A DNA stretch of 64,000 bases from positions 3,658,001 to 3,722,000 of the forward strand of contig NZ_CP108529.1 of assembly GCF_036002945.1 (NCBI RefSeq). Direction: 5' to 3'. The notes beneath the pieces were generated by a model, which worked only from the letters and a program-made list of their open reading frames with translations, was not told the origin of the DNA and made no database searches. Of this stretch, positions 36,026 through 44,545 are shown in pieces. The stretch is from Streptomyces sp. NBC_01224. Its GTDB lineage: Bacteria > Actinomycetota > Actinomycetes > Streptomycetales > Streptomycetaceae. The position numbers and the translations under genes were made by a program. How positions within the stretch are numbered: position 1 is the first letter of the stretch; each line of letters begins with the position of its first letter.

Positions 36026-36625
36026 ATGAGCCAGCCCGTGCCACCGGCGAACCAGCCGAACGACGCCCAGCCCGTCGGCGGCAACCCGTACGCAGGCCAG
36101 CAGCCCGGCCAGCCCGCCGCCCCGACCGGCAACCCGTTCGCGGGCCAGCAGCCCGGCGCGTACGGCCAGCCCGGTCAGCCCGGCGTCCCGTTCGCCGGCG
36201 CGCCGTTCGCCCCGCCGGCCCCGGCCCGCAACAACATCGGCCTCGGCCTGCTGACGGCGGTGGTCACAGCACTCGTCGCGGCCCTCCTGTACGGAGTCAT
36301 TGCCGGCGCGATCGAGCGCGAGGTCGGCTACATCGCCGTCGGCGTCGGTTTCCTCGTCGGCTTCGCGGCGAGCAAGGTCGGCGGACAGAACCCGGTGATT
36401 GCCGTCGTCAGCGCCGTCCTGTCGGTGGGCGCCGTCTACCTCGGCCAGCTCGTGGGCATCGCGATCATCTTGTCCGACCTGGTTCACCAGTCCGCGTCCA
36501 GTCTCTTCATCGACCACTTCGACGTCCTGACGAAGGCGTGGAGCGAGGGAGCCGACTTCAAGACGTACCTCTTCCTGCTGCTCGGTGCCGCAGCGGCGTT
36601 CGGTGGCGCCAAGAAGGCCGCGTAA
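36026..36625 (+). CDS. Membrane protein with Pro/Gln-rich N-terminus
   Basis: 199 residues. The first ~65 are a repetitive Pro/Gln/Gly/Asn/Ala region (units like NPYAGQQPGQP and NPFAGQQPGAY), probably cytosolic and disordered. Four hydrophobic segments follow (NIGLGLLTAVVTALVAALLYG, YIAVGVGFLVGF, VIAVVSAVLSVGAVYLGQLVG, YLFLLLGAAAAFGG), ending AKKAA. Function unknown; similar proline-rich small membrane proteins are common in Streptomyces. A very strong terminator follows. Confidence 0.8.
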   Translation: MSQPVPPANQPNDAQPVGGNPYAGQQPGQPAAPTGNPFAGQQPGAYGQPGQPGVPFAGAPFAPPAPARNNIGLGLLTAVVTALVAALLYGVIAGAIEREVGYIAVGVGFLVGFAASKVGGQNPVIAVVSAVLSVGAVYLGQLVGIAIILSDLVHQSASSLFIDHFDVLTKAWSEGADFKTYLFLLLGAAAAFGGAKKAA

Positions 36626-36638
36626 CGCCTGCCCGGAC

Positions 36639-36686
36639 ACGCAAAGGAGGCCCGGACCGCGCCTGCGGTCCGGGCCTCCTTTGCGT
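36639..36686. terminator. Strong bidirectional terminator
   Basis: A perfect 22-bp stem: the arm at 36639-36660 (ACGCAAAGGAGGCCCGG...) pairs fully with 36665-36686 (...CCGGGCCTCCTTTGCGT) around a GCCT loop. It separates the convergent membrane protein and guaB3 genes; the CTCCTTT side gives a short pyrimidine run. Confidence 0.9.
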
Positions 36687-36700
36687 GCTGCCGGGAGCGA

Positions 36701-37825
36701 TCAGCGGCGGTGCTGCGAATCCGCCACCGTCACCTCGACGCGCTGGAACTCCTTGAGGTCGCTGTACCCCGTCGTCGCCATCGCCCGGCGCAGCGCACCG
36801 AAGATGTTCATCGAACCGTCGGGGGTGTGCGAAGGACCGGTGAGGACCTCCTCGGTCGTGCCGACGGAGCCCAGGTCCACCAGCTTGCCGCGCGGAACGT
36901 CCTCGTGGACGGCCTCCATGCCCCAGTGGCGTCCGCGGCCCGGCGCGTCCGTCGCGCGGGCCAGCGGGGAGCCCATCATCACGGCGTCCGCACCGCAGGC
37001 GATGGCCTTCGGCAGGTCGCCGGACCAGCCGACGCCGCCGTCCGCGATCACATGCACGTACCGGCCGCCGGACTCGTCCATGTAGTCGCGCCGGGCCCCG
37101 GCCACATCGGCGACCGCGGTCGCCATCGGGACCTGGATACCGAAGACGTTGCGCGTGGTGTGCGCGGCGCCGCCGCCGAAGCCGACGAGGACACCGGCCG
37201 CACCGGTACGCATCAGGTGCAGGGCGGCGGTGTACGTGGCGCAGCCGCCGACGATCACCGGGACGTCCAGCTCGTAGATGAACTGCTTGAGGTTGAGCGG
37301 CTCGGCCGCACCCGAGACGTGCTCGGCGGAGACCGTCGTACCGCGGATGACGAAGATGTCCACACCCGCATCGACGACGGCCTTGGAGAACTGCGCGGTG
37401 CGCTGGGGGGAGAGCGCGGCAGCGGTGACCACACCGGAGTCGCGCACCTCCTTGATGCGCTGCCCGATCAGCTCCTCCTGGATCGGAGCGGAGTAGATCT
37501 CCTGGAGGCGGCGGGTCGCCGACTCCACGGGCATCTCGGCGATCTCGTCGAGCAGCGGCTGCGGGTCGGCGTGCCGGGTCCACAGGCCCTCGAGGTTGAG
37601 GACACCGAGGCCGCCCAGCTCACCGATGCGGATCGCGGTCTGCGGGGAGACCACGGAGTCCATGGGGGCCGCCAGGAACGGCAGCTCGAAACGGTAGGCG
37701 TCGATCTGCCAGGCGATCGAGACCTCCTTCGGGTCGCGGGTACGACGGCTCGGAACGACGGCGATGTCGTCGAATGCGTACGCCCGGCGGCCGCGCTTGC
37801 CGCGCCCGATCTCGATCTCAGTCAC
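36701..37825 (-). CDS. guaB3: GuaB3 family IMP dehydrogenase-related protein
   Basis: 374 residues, a CBS-less IMPDH/GMP-reductase TIM barrel: YAFDDIAVVPSRRTRD, LPFLAAPMDSVVSP, VHVIADGGVGWSGDLPKAIACGADAVMMGSPLA. The loop that carries the catalytic cysteine in IMPDH (GPGSICTTR in guaB next door) reads GFGGGAAHTTR here, with no cysteine. GuaB3 proteins of actinobacteria are conserved but poorly characterised; cyanobacterial GuaB3 has been described as a GMP reductase. The cysteine loss argues against ordinary IMPDH activity. Its neighbour guaB is transcribed in the same direction, separated by a terminator. Confidence 0.9.
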   Translation of the reverse strand: MTEIEIGRGKRGRRAYAFDDIAVVPSRRTRDPKEVSIAWQIDAYRFELPFLAAPMDSVVSPQTAIRIGELGGLGVLNLEGLWTRHADPQPLLDEIAEMPVESATRRLQEIYSAPIQEELIGQRIKEVRDSGVVTAAALSPQRTAQFSKAVVDAGVDIFVIRGTTVSAEHVSGAAEPLNLKQFIYELDVPVIVGGCATYTAALHLMRTGAAGVLVGFGGGAAHTTRNVFGIQVPMATAVADVAGARRDYMDESGGRYVHVIADGGVGWSGDLPKAIACGADAVMMGSPLARATDAPGRGRHWGMEAVHEDVPRGKLVDLGSVGTTEEVLTGPSHTPDGSMNIFGALRRAMATTGYSDLKEFQRVEVTVADSQHRR

Positions 37826-37879
37826 GATGGTGTGGCCTTTCCCTCTACGTCTGCGTTGTCCAGTATCCCCGACACACGG

Positions 37880-37917
37880 CTGAGGGGCGGTCCCGGGAAC
37901 CCCGGGCCGCCCCTCAG
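37880..37917 (-). terminator. Terminator downstream of guaB
   Basis: CTGAGGGGCGG (37880-37890) pairs with CCGCCCCTCAG (37907-37917) and, after a single bulged T, CCCGGG with CCCGGG around a 3-base loop. It lies 13 bases past the guaB stop and separates guaB from guaB3. Confidence 0.8.
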
Positions 37918-37930
37918 CTGCGCTGTTGCG

Positions 37931-39475
<1,545 letters not shown>

Positions 39476-39561
39476 CTAACGGCCTCCGGGGGTGTCTCAT
39501 TCCACGAGCAAGATCACCTAGAGGTTCTGTAGCTTCGTACAGAACCGGAACGGGGCCCGGC

Positions 39562-40227
39562 TCACTGCTCCGCGAGGGCCCGCAGCCTGCTGAGCGCCCG
39601 GTGCTGGGCGACCCGGACCGCACCGGGAGACATGCCCAGCATCTGCCCGGTCTCCTCGGCGGTCAGACCGACCGCGACCCGCAGAACGAGCAGCTCACGC
39701 TGGTTGTCCGGGAGGTTGGCAAGAAGCTTCTTGGCCCAGGCCGCATCGCTGCTGAGCAGCGCGCGCTCCTCGGGCCCGAGCGAATCGTCCGGCCGCTCGG
39801 GCATCTCGTCGGAGGGCACGGCCGTCGATCCCGGGTGCCGCATGGCGGCCCGCTGGAGATCGGCGACCTTGTGGCCCGCGATGGCGAAGACAAAGGCTTC
39901 GAAGGGTCTGCCGGTGTCCTTGTAGCGCGGCAGAGCCATCAGCACCGCGACACAGACCTCCTGCGCCAGGTCCTCCACGAAGTGGCGAGCATCACCGGGC
40001 AGCCGGTTCAGCCGGGACCTGCAGTAGCGCAGCGCGAGGGGGTGGACATGGGCCAGCAGATCATGGGTGGCCTGCGCGTCGCCCTCGACAGCACGGTGCA
40101 CCAGTGCACCGATCACCGTCGTCTCGTCGTCGCGCATCGGACCATGGTGCCCCGGAGCCGCGTCATCCGTGCCGCCGCGTCCGTAGTTGTGCACCGAAGC
40201 GTTATGAGCGGGTGCGCCGGAAGTCAT
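39562..40227 (-). CDS. shbA: ECF RNA polymerase sigma factor, ShbA/SigD type
   Basis: 221 residues; ATG 40227 has GGGGAGG about 9 bases upstream, though ATG at MRDDETTV is an alternative start. Sigma region 2 ([38 protein letters not shown]) and region 4 ([38 protein letters not shown]) are clear. Position next to guaB and bldM matches, from memory, the Streptomyces ShbA gene, whose product drives transcription of the principal sigma gene hrdB; the mycobacterial counterpart is SigD. Assignment rests on sequence style and gene order. Confidence 0.85.
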   Translation of the reverse strand: MTSGAPAHNASVHNYGRGGTDDAAPGHHGPMRDDETTVIGALVHRAVEGDAQATHDLLAHVHPLALRYCRSRLNRLPGDARHFVEDLAQEVCVAVLMALPRYKDTGRPFEAFVFAIAGHKVADLQRAAMRHPGSTAVPSDEMPERPDDSLGPEERALLSSDAAWAKKLLANLPDNQRELLVLRVAVGLTAEETGQMLGMSPGAVRVAQHRALSRLRALAEQ

Positions 40228-40434
40228 GTCCTGCGCCCTCCCCTTCCGCTCGACCGAATCGTTCCCGAGGAACTCCACAACTCAAGGATGCGGCATCGGC
40301 CGGGAAGCGTCACATACCGCCGGCGCGGAGGGCTCCACCAGGGGGGCGGAGCCCGCCCCGCGCACGTCGGTCACATCGCCCCGTCCGCCGGTGTGCGGAC
40401 GGGGCGTCGATCGGCTGCCGGCCATGGCCGGTCC

Positions 40435-41046
40435 TCAGCGGACCAGGCCCCAGCGGAAGCCGAGCGCCACGGCATGCGCCCGGTCCGAGGCGCCGAGCTT
40501 CTTGAACAGACGCCTGGCGTGCGTCTTCACCGTGTCCTCGGAGAGGAACAGCTCACGGCCGATCTCGGCGTTCGAGCGGCCGTGACTCATTCCTTCGAGC
40601 ACCTGGATCTCACGCGCGGTGAGCGTCGGCGCCGCACCCATCTCGGCCGACCGCAGCCGGCGGGGGGCGAGCCGCCACGTCGGATCGGCCAGCGCCTGAG
40701 TGACGGTGGCCCGCAACTCCGCGCGGGAGGCGTCCTTGTGCAGATAGCCGCGGGCACCGGCGGCGACCGCGAGCGCGACACCGTCCAGGTCCTCGGCGAC
40801 GGTCAGCATGATGATCCTGGCGCCGGGGTCGGCGGAGAGCAGCCGCCGGACCGTCTCCACACCCCCCAGACCGGGCATGCGTACGTCCATCAGAATCAGA
40901 TCCGAACGGTCGGCGCCCCAGCGGCGGAGGACTTCCTCGCCGTTGGCCGCCGTCGTCACACGCTCGACGCCGGGCACGGTCGCGACCGCGCGACGGAGCG
41001 CTTCTCGGGCAAGCGGGGAGTCGTCGCAGACGAGGACGGATGTCAT
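40435..41046 (-). CDS. bldM: Developmental response regulator BldM
   Basis: 203 residues from ATG 41046 with GGAGG upstream. Atypical orphan response regulator: receiver domain SVLVCDDSPLAREALRRAV, Asp in LILMDVRMPGLGG, and a NarL-type DNA-binding domain LTAREIQVLEGMSHGRSNAE. In Streptomyces BldM is needed for aerial hyphae (as homodimer) and for late sporulation genes (as heterodimer with WhiI), and it works without phosphorylation. Length, sequence and position next to whiD match the known gene. A sigma-BldN promoter lies upstream. Confidence 0.95.
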   Translation of the reverse strand: MTSVLVCDDSPLAREALRRAVATVPGVERVTTAANGEEVLRRWGADRSDLILMDVRMPGLGGVETVRRLLSADPGARIIMLTVAEDLDGVALAVAAGARGYLHKDASRAELRATVTQALADPTWRLAPRRLRSAEMGAAPTLTAREIQVLEGMSHGRSNAEIGRELFLSEDTVKTHARRLFKKLGASDRAHAVALGFRWGLVR

Positions 41047-41110
41047 GACCGTCCTCCGCAGCTGATGCGCGTCACCTTGAGCCTCCAGGCTGTTACAAGT
41101 CGTCACCTGA

Positions 41111-41159
41111 GCGGTTGACGCTCTCGGACATCTGCCCGATCGCTTTTTCTGTCAACCGC
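41111..41159. repeat. GCGGTTGAC inverted repeat in the bldM leader
   Basis: GCGGTTGAC (41111-41119) and GTCAACCGC (41151-41159) are perfect inverse copies 31 bases apart, between the sigma-BldN promoter and the bldM start. A further GTCAACCG is at 41270-41277. It could form a hairpin in the bldM mRNA or be a protein-binding site. Confidence 0.5.
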
Positions 41160-41169
41160 CTCCGCCCTC

Positions 41170-41197
41170 TCAACGATGGTCACTCGAAAGAGTTACG
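41170..41197 (-). promoter_or_regulatory. Sigma-BldN promoter of bldM
   Basis: On the minus strand CGTAAC (41197-41192) and CGTTGA (41175-41170) are separated by exactly 16 bases, the consensus recognised by the ECF sigma factor BldN. bldM is an established BldN target. The predicted start is near 41163, leaving a leader of about 115 bases. Confidence 0.88.
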
Positions 41198-41359
41198 GGT
41201 CGGACGGCCGGGATCGGCACTCTACGTGAGGACCCGTGCACAGAGGAGAGCGGCGCGAATCATCCAACCGTCAACCGAAACTTCACATGAAGATATGCCC
41301 TATTTGGCGGGTTTTCTTCCCTTTTACTGGTGTCTGTGGCTAGATTCGCAATCAGTCAT

Positions 41360-41390
41360 ATTTACATCTACTTACACCGTAGATGTAAAT
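41360..41390. promoter_or_regulatory. AT-rich inverted repeat upstream of whiD
   Basis: ATTTACATCTAC (41360-41371) and GTAGATGTAAAT (41379-41390) form a perfect 12-bp inverted repeat with a 7-base spacer, 70 bases before whiD. It is the most AT-rich segment of the 41047-41459 intergenic region, just after TAGATT (41341-41346), a possible -10. Either an operator for a dimeric regulator or a hairpin in the whiD leader. The rest of this 413-base gap holds the bldM promoter and repeats listed separately, and no gene. Confidence 0.6.
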
Positions 41391-41459
41391 GTCATGGGCA
41401 CGGTCAACAACGGACGACAACGACGATTCCGACTCAGCATGGTTTCGAGGGGACAAGCA

Positions 41460-41795
41460 ATGGCAGATTTCTCCCGGCTTCCCGGACCCAACGCCGATCT
41501 GTGGGACTGGCAGCTGTTGGCGGCCTGCCGCGGGGTCGACAGCTCGCTGTTCTTCCACCCGGAGGGTGAACGCGGGGCGGCACGGAGCGCCCGCGAGAAC
41601 TCGGCGAAAGAGGTCTGTATGCGATGCCCGGTACGTGCCGAGTGCGCAGCACACGCACTGGCGGTGCGAGAGCCCTACGGAGTGTGGGGCGGGCTGACCG
41701 AGGACGAACGCGAGGAGCTCATGGGACGGGCCCGCAACCGGCTGATCGCGGCAGCGGCGCCGTCGGGCCTACCGTCCCCGTCGGGGCACGGCTGA
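41460..41795 (+). CDS. whiD: WhiB-like iron-sulfur regulator WhiD
   Basis: 111 residues; ATG 41460 with GAGGGG upstream. Four cysteines at 23, 53, 56 and 62 (AACRG, CMRCPVRAEC) bind a 4Fe-4S cluster, followed by the Wbl turn GVWGGLTEDER and a basic C-terminal region. WhiD is required for late sporulation (septum and spore wall maturation) in Streptomyces, probably by binding the principal sigma factor. Sequence and gene order next to bldM support the name. Divergent from bldM. Confidence 0.95.
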   Translation: MADFSRLPGPNADLWDWQLLAACRGVDSSLFFHPEGERGAARSARENSAKEVCMRCPVRAECAAHALAVREPYGVWGGLTEDEREELMGRARNRLIAAAAPSGLPSPSGHG

Positions 41796-41842
41796 TCCCA
41801 CCCCGCCCGGCACAACAAATACAAAAACGTTTCCGCACTTCA

Positions 41843-41865
41843 CCCGGCCACCGAGGGGGGCCGGG
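41843..41865. terminator. Possible terminator between whiD and lysR-type gene
   Basis: CCCGGCC and GGCCGGG form a 7-bp stem with a 9-base loop between the convergent genes. On the minus strand, further downstream, is a CGTTTTTG run. Modest support only. Confidence 0.4.
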
Positions 41866-41882
41866 CCACAGGCAGGCCCCGC

Positions 41883-42773
41883 TCAGCGGGCGGCCGCCAG
41901 GGACAGCCGGTCGAGGGTGGCCGCCACCGCCGGCACCTGGGCCAGGTCGGGCAGGGTCAGGGCGACGATCTCGCGCTCGATGGCCGGCTCCACCGTCACC
42001 GTGCGGGCCCCCTTGGGGCGTACCGACTCGATCGCCAGCTCCGGCAGTACGGCCACCCCCAGACCGGCGCCGACCAGGCCGATCACTGCCGGATAGTCGT
42101 CGGTGGCGAAGTCGATCCGGGGCGTGAAGCCGGACTCCTCGCAGACCTCCACCAGCTGACGGCGGCAGCGCGGGCAGCCCGCGATCCACGACTCGTCGGC
42201 CAGCTCGGCGATGCCGACGGCAGCCGAACCGGCCAGCCGGTGCCCCTCGGGGACCAGGCCGATCAGCCGGTCGGTGAGCAGCGGGCGTACGACCAGGTCG
42301 TCCCACTCCGCGCCGGAGGCGCCGTAACGGAACGCCAGCGCGATGTCGCAGTCACCCTCGCGCAGCATCTCGACCGAACGCGGCGGCTCGGCCTCGACCA
42401 GGGAGACCCGGGTGCCGGGATGGGCCGCGCGCAGCGCCGCGAGGGCGCAGGGGACCAGCGTGGAGCTGCCGCTGGGGAACGAGACGAGCCGGACCCGGCC
42501 GGCCCGCAGCCCGGCGATCGCGGCGACCTCCTCCTCGGCGGCGATGAGCCCGGCGAGGATTCCGGAGGCGTGCCGGACGAGGGCCTCGCCCGCCTGGGTG
42601 AGCCGCATCTCGCGTCCCGTACGGATCAGCAGGGTGGTCCCCGCAGAGGCTTCCAGGGCCTTCATCTGCTGGCTGACCGCCGGCTGGGTGCAGCCCAGTT
42701 CGCGGGCGGCGGCGGAGAACGAGCCGGTGGCGGCCACGGCGCGCAGGACACGGAGATGACGGGCTTCGATCAC
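41883..42773 (-). CDS. LysR family transcriptional regulator
   Basis: 296 residues, GTG start. N-terminal winged helix: LRVLRAVAATGSFSAAAREL followed by GCTQPAVSQQMKALE, then the effector-binding domain GRVRLVSFPSGSSTLVPCAL. Divergent from the MOSC gene 90 bases away, so it likely controls that gene and itself; the gap holds an imperfect dyad ATAAGCGACTC...GAGTTAT (near 42783-42813) of LysR-box type. Effector unknown. Confidence 0.9.
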   Translation of the reverse strand: MIEARHLRVLRAVAATGSFSAAARELGCTQPAVSQQMKALEASAGTTLLIRTGREMRLTQAGEALVRHASGILAGLIAAEEEVAAIAGLRAGRVRLVSFPSGSSTLVPCALAALRAAHPGTRVSLVEAEPPRSVEMLREGDCDIALAFRYGASGAEWDDLVVRPLLTDRLIGLVPEGHRLAGSAAVGIAELADESWIAGCPRCRRQLVEVCEESGFTPRIDFATDDYPAVIGLVGAGLGVAVLPELAIESVRPKGARTVTVEPAIEREIVALTLPDLAQVPAVAATLDRLSLAAAR

Positions 42774-42863
42774 ACTCCAACCATAAGCGACTCTTGGGTT
42801 GCATGCGAGTTATTGGCGCGCATCTTTGGGGGTGGAGTGGTTAGCGTTCTCCGTATGAGGCCG

Positions 42864-43538
42864 ATGAAGCTGCTGACTGTGAATGTGGGACGGCCCGAGG
42901 CCGTCGACTACACCGACGCCCCCGGCGGCGCGACCGGGATCGGCAAGCAGCCGGCCGACGGCCCCGTACGCGTCACCGACCCCGGCCCCAAGGGCACCGG
43001 CGGCAGCGGCCTGGCCGGGGACGCGGTCTGCGATCTGCGTCACCACGGCGGCTCCGACCAGGCCGTGTACGCATTCGCCCGCGAGGAACTCGACGTCTGG
43101 GAGCGGGAGCTCGGCCGCCCGCTGGCCAATGGCACGTTCGGCGAGAACCTGACGACCAGCGGTCTGGACGTGAGCGGCGCGAGGATCGGCGAGCGCTGGC
43201 GGATCGGCCCCGACCTGGTCCTGGAGGTCACGTCGAGCCGGATTCCCTGCCGTACGTTCGCCGGCCATGTCGACGAGAAGCACTGGGTCAAGCGGTTCAT
43301 ACAGGCGGCTGCCCCGGGTGCCTACCTGCGGGTGATCGAGCCGGGCGAGATCCGCTCCGGGGACCCGGTCGAGATCGTGCACCGGCCGGACCACGACGTC
43401 ACCGTGGAGCTGGACTTCCTGGCCTCGACGACGCGCCGGGAGCTGCTCCCGAAGCTGCTCCCGGCGCGGGACGCGCTGCGTCCCGAGACGCTGCGTGCCG
43501 CTCTGAAGTACGTGGAGACGGAGGCGGCGGACGACTGA
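42864..43538 (+). CDS. MOSC domain-containing protein
   Basis: 224 residues. ATG 42864 gives the usual MOSC opening MKLLTVNVGRPEAV; ATG 42855 adds MRP and could be used as a leaderless start, because TAGCGT lies 8 bases before it. MOSC core: DLRHHGGSDQAVYAF and the conserved Cys in SSRIPCRTFAGHV, where molybdenum cofactor-linked proteins carry a reactive sulfur. The YiiM-like type with a C-terminal helical tail. May take part in reduction of N-hydroxylated compounds or sulfur transfer. Probably regulated by the divergent LysR protein. Confidence 0.88.
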   Translation: MKLLTVNVGRPEAVDYTDAPGGATGIGKQPADGPVRVTDPGPKGTGGSGLAGDAVCDLRHHGGSDQAVYAFAREELDVWERELGRPLANGTFGENLTTSGLDVSGARIGERWRIGPDLVLEVTSSRIPCRTFAGHVDEKHWVKRFIQAAAPGAYLRVIEPGEIRSGDPVEIVHRPDHDVTVELDFLASTTRRELLPKLLPARDALRPETLRAALKYVETEAADD

Positions 43539-43573
43539 TCGCGGCGTGCCGGACAGGCACTAACGTGCCGCGT

Positions 43574-44347
43574 ATGACGACTGCACTGATTACGGGCGCG
43601 ACCGCAGGGATCGGAGCCGCATTCGCGCGGCGGCTCGCGGCCGATGGGCACAACCTGGTGCTGGTGGCGCGCAACACCGAGCGGCTGCGCGAGCAGGCGA
43701 CCGAACTGCACGACCGGCACGGCATCGAGGCAGAGGTGCTGACGGCCGACCTGTCCGAGGACGAGGGGATCGCCACGGTCGAGGCCCGGTTGACGAACCG
43801 TCACCAGTCGGTCGATCTACTGGTCAACAATGCCGGGTTCGGCAACAAGGGCCGCTATCTGGATGTGCCCATGGCCGATGAGCTGAACATGCTGAAGGTG
43901 CACTGCGAGGCGGTGCTGCGGCTGACCTCGGCGGCCGCGGCCGGGATGCGGGAGCGCGGGCGGGGCGGGGTCGTCAATGTGGCCTCGGTGGCGGCGTTCG
44001 TGCCGCGCGGGACGTACGGCGCGTCCAAGGCGTGGGTCGTGCAGTTCACCCAGGGCGCGGCGAAGGACCTGGCCGGTTCGGGGGTGCGGCTGATGGCGCT
44101 GTGCCCCGGCTTCGTGCGGACGGAGTTCCACGAGCGGGCCGGGATGGGGACCGGCAACATCCCGGGCTGGATGTGGCTCGACGCGGACAAGCTGGTGGCG
44201 GCTGCTCTGACGGACCTGGCACGCGGCAAGTCGGTCTCGATCCCGGACCCGCGGTACAAGGCGTTGATGGGGCTCGTGAAGGTGACGCCGCGCGGCCTGC
44301 TCGGAGGGGTGACCTCCAAGACAGGCCGCAAGTACGGGCCACAGTGA
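43574..44347 (+). CDS. Short-chain dehydrogenase/reductase
   Basis: 257 residues. NAD(P)-binding TALITGATAGIGAAFARRLA, structural NNAGFG, catalytic Ser in VVNVASVAAFVP and YGASK (Tyr and Lys). YqjQ/DltE-like classical SDR. TAACGT at 43561-43566 lies 7 bases before ATG 43574, so it may also be transcribed as a leaderless mRNA. It follows the MOSC gene by 35 bases. Substrate unknown. Confidence 0.9.
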   Translation: MTTALITGATAGIGAAFARRLAADGHNLVLVARNTERLREQATELHDRHGIEAEVLTADLSEDEGIATVEARLTNRHQSVDLLVNNAGFGNKGRYLDVPMADELNMLKVHCEAVLRLTSAAAAGMRERGRGGVVNVASVAAFVPRGTYGASKAWVVQFTQGAAKDLAGSGVRLMALCPGFVRTEFHERAGMGTGNIPGWMWLDADKLVAAALTDLARGKSVSIPDPRYKALMGLVKVTPRGLLGGVTSKTGRKYGPQ

Positions 44348-44545
44348 GTGGGTTACGGCCTCGCCCGCGATTGTCAGCGGCGTCGCGGTGTCCGGGACCT
44401 CCGCCTCCGGCGTTGTCGTCAGTCGCCGACGCTCCGCGTCGACTCCCTCCTCCACCCTGGATTCGAAGGCCCCGGACGCCGCTCCTTCTCCCACTGCCAA
44501 TCGTGGGCGAGGTCGTTACCGGGTCGGCGGATACCGAGTGGGCTG

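Noticed and set aside
34556..36640. 694-codon minus-strand frame opposite the nucleotide-sugar dehydrogenase and membrane protein
   Set aside because: Shadow frame crossing two good genes and an intergenic region.
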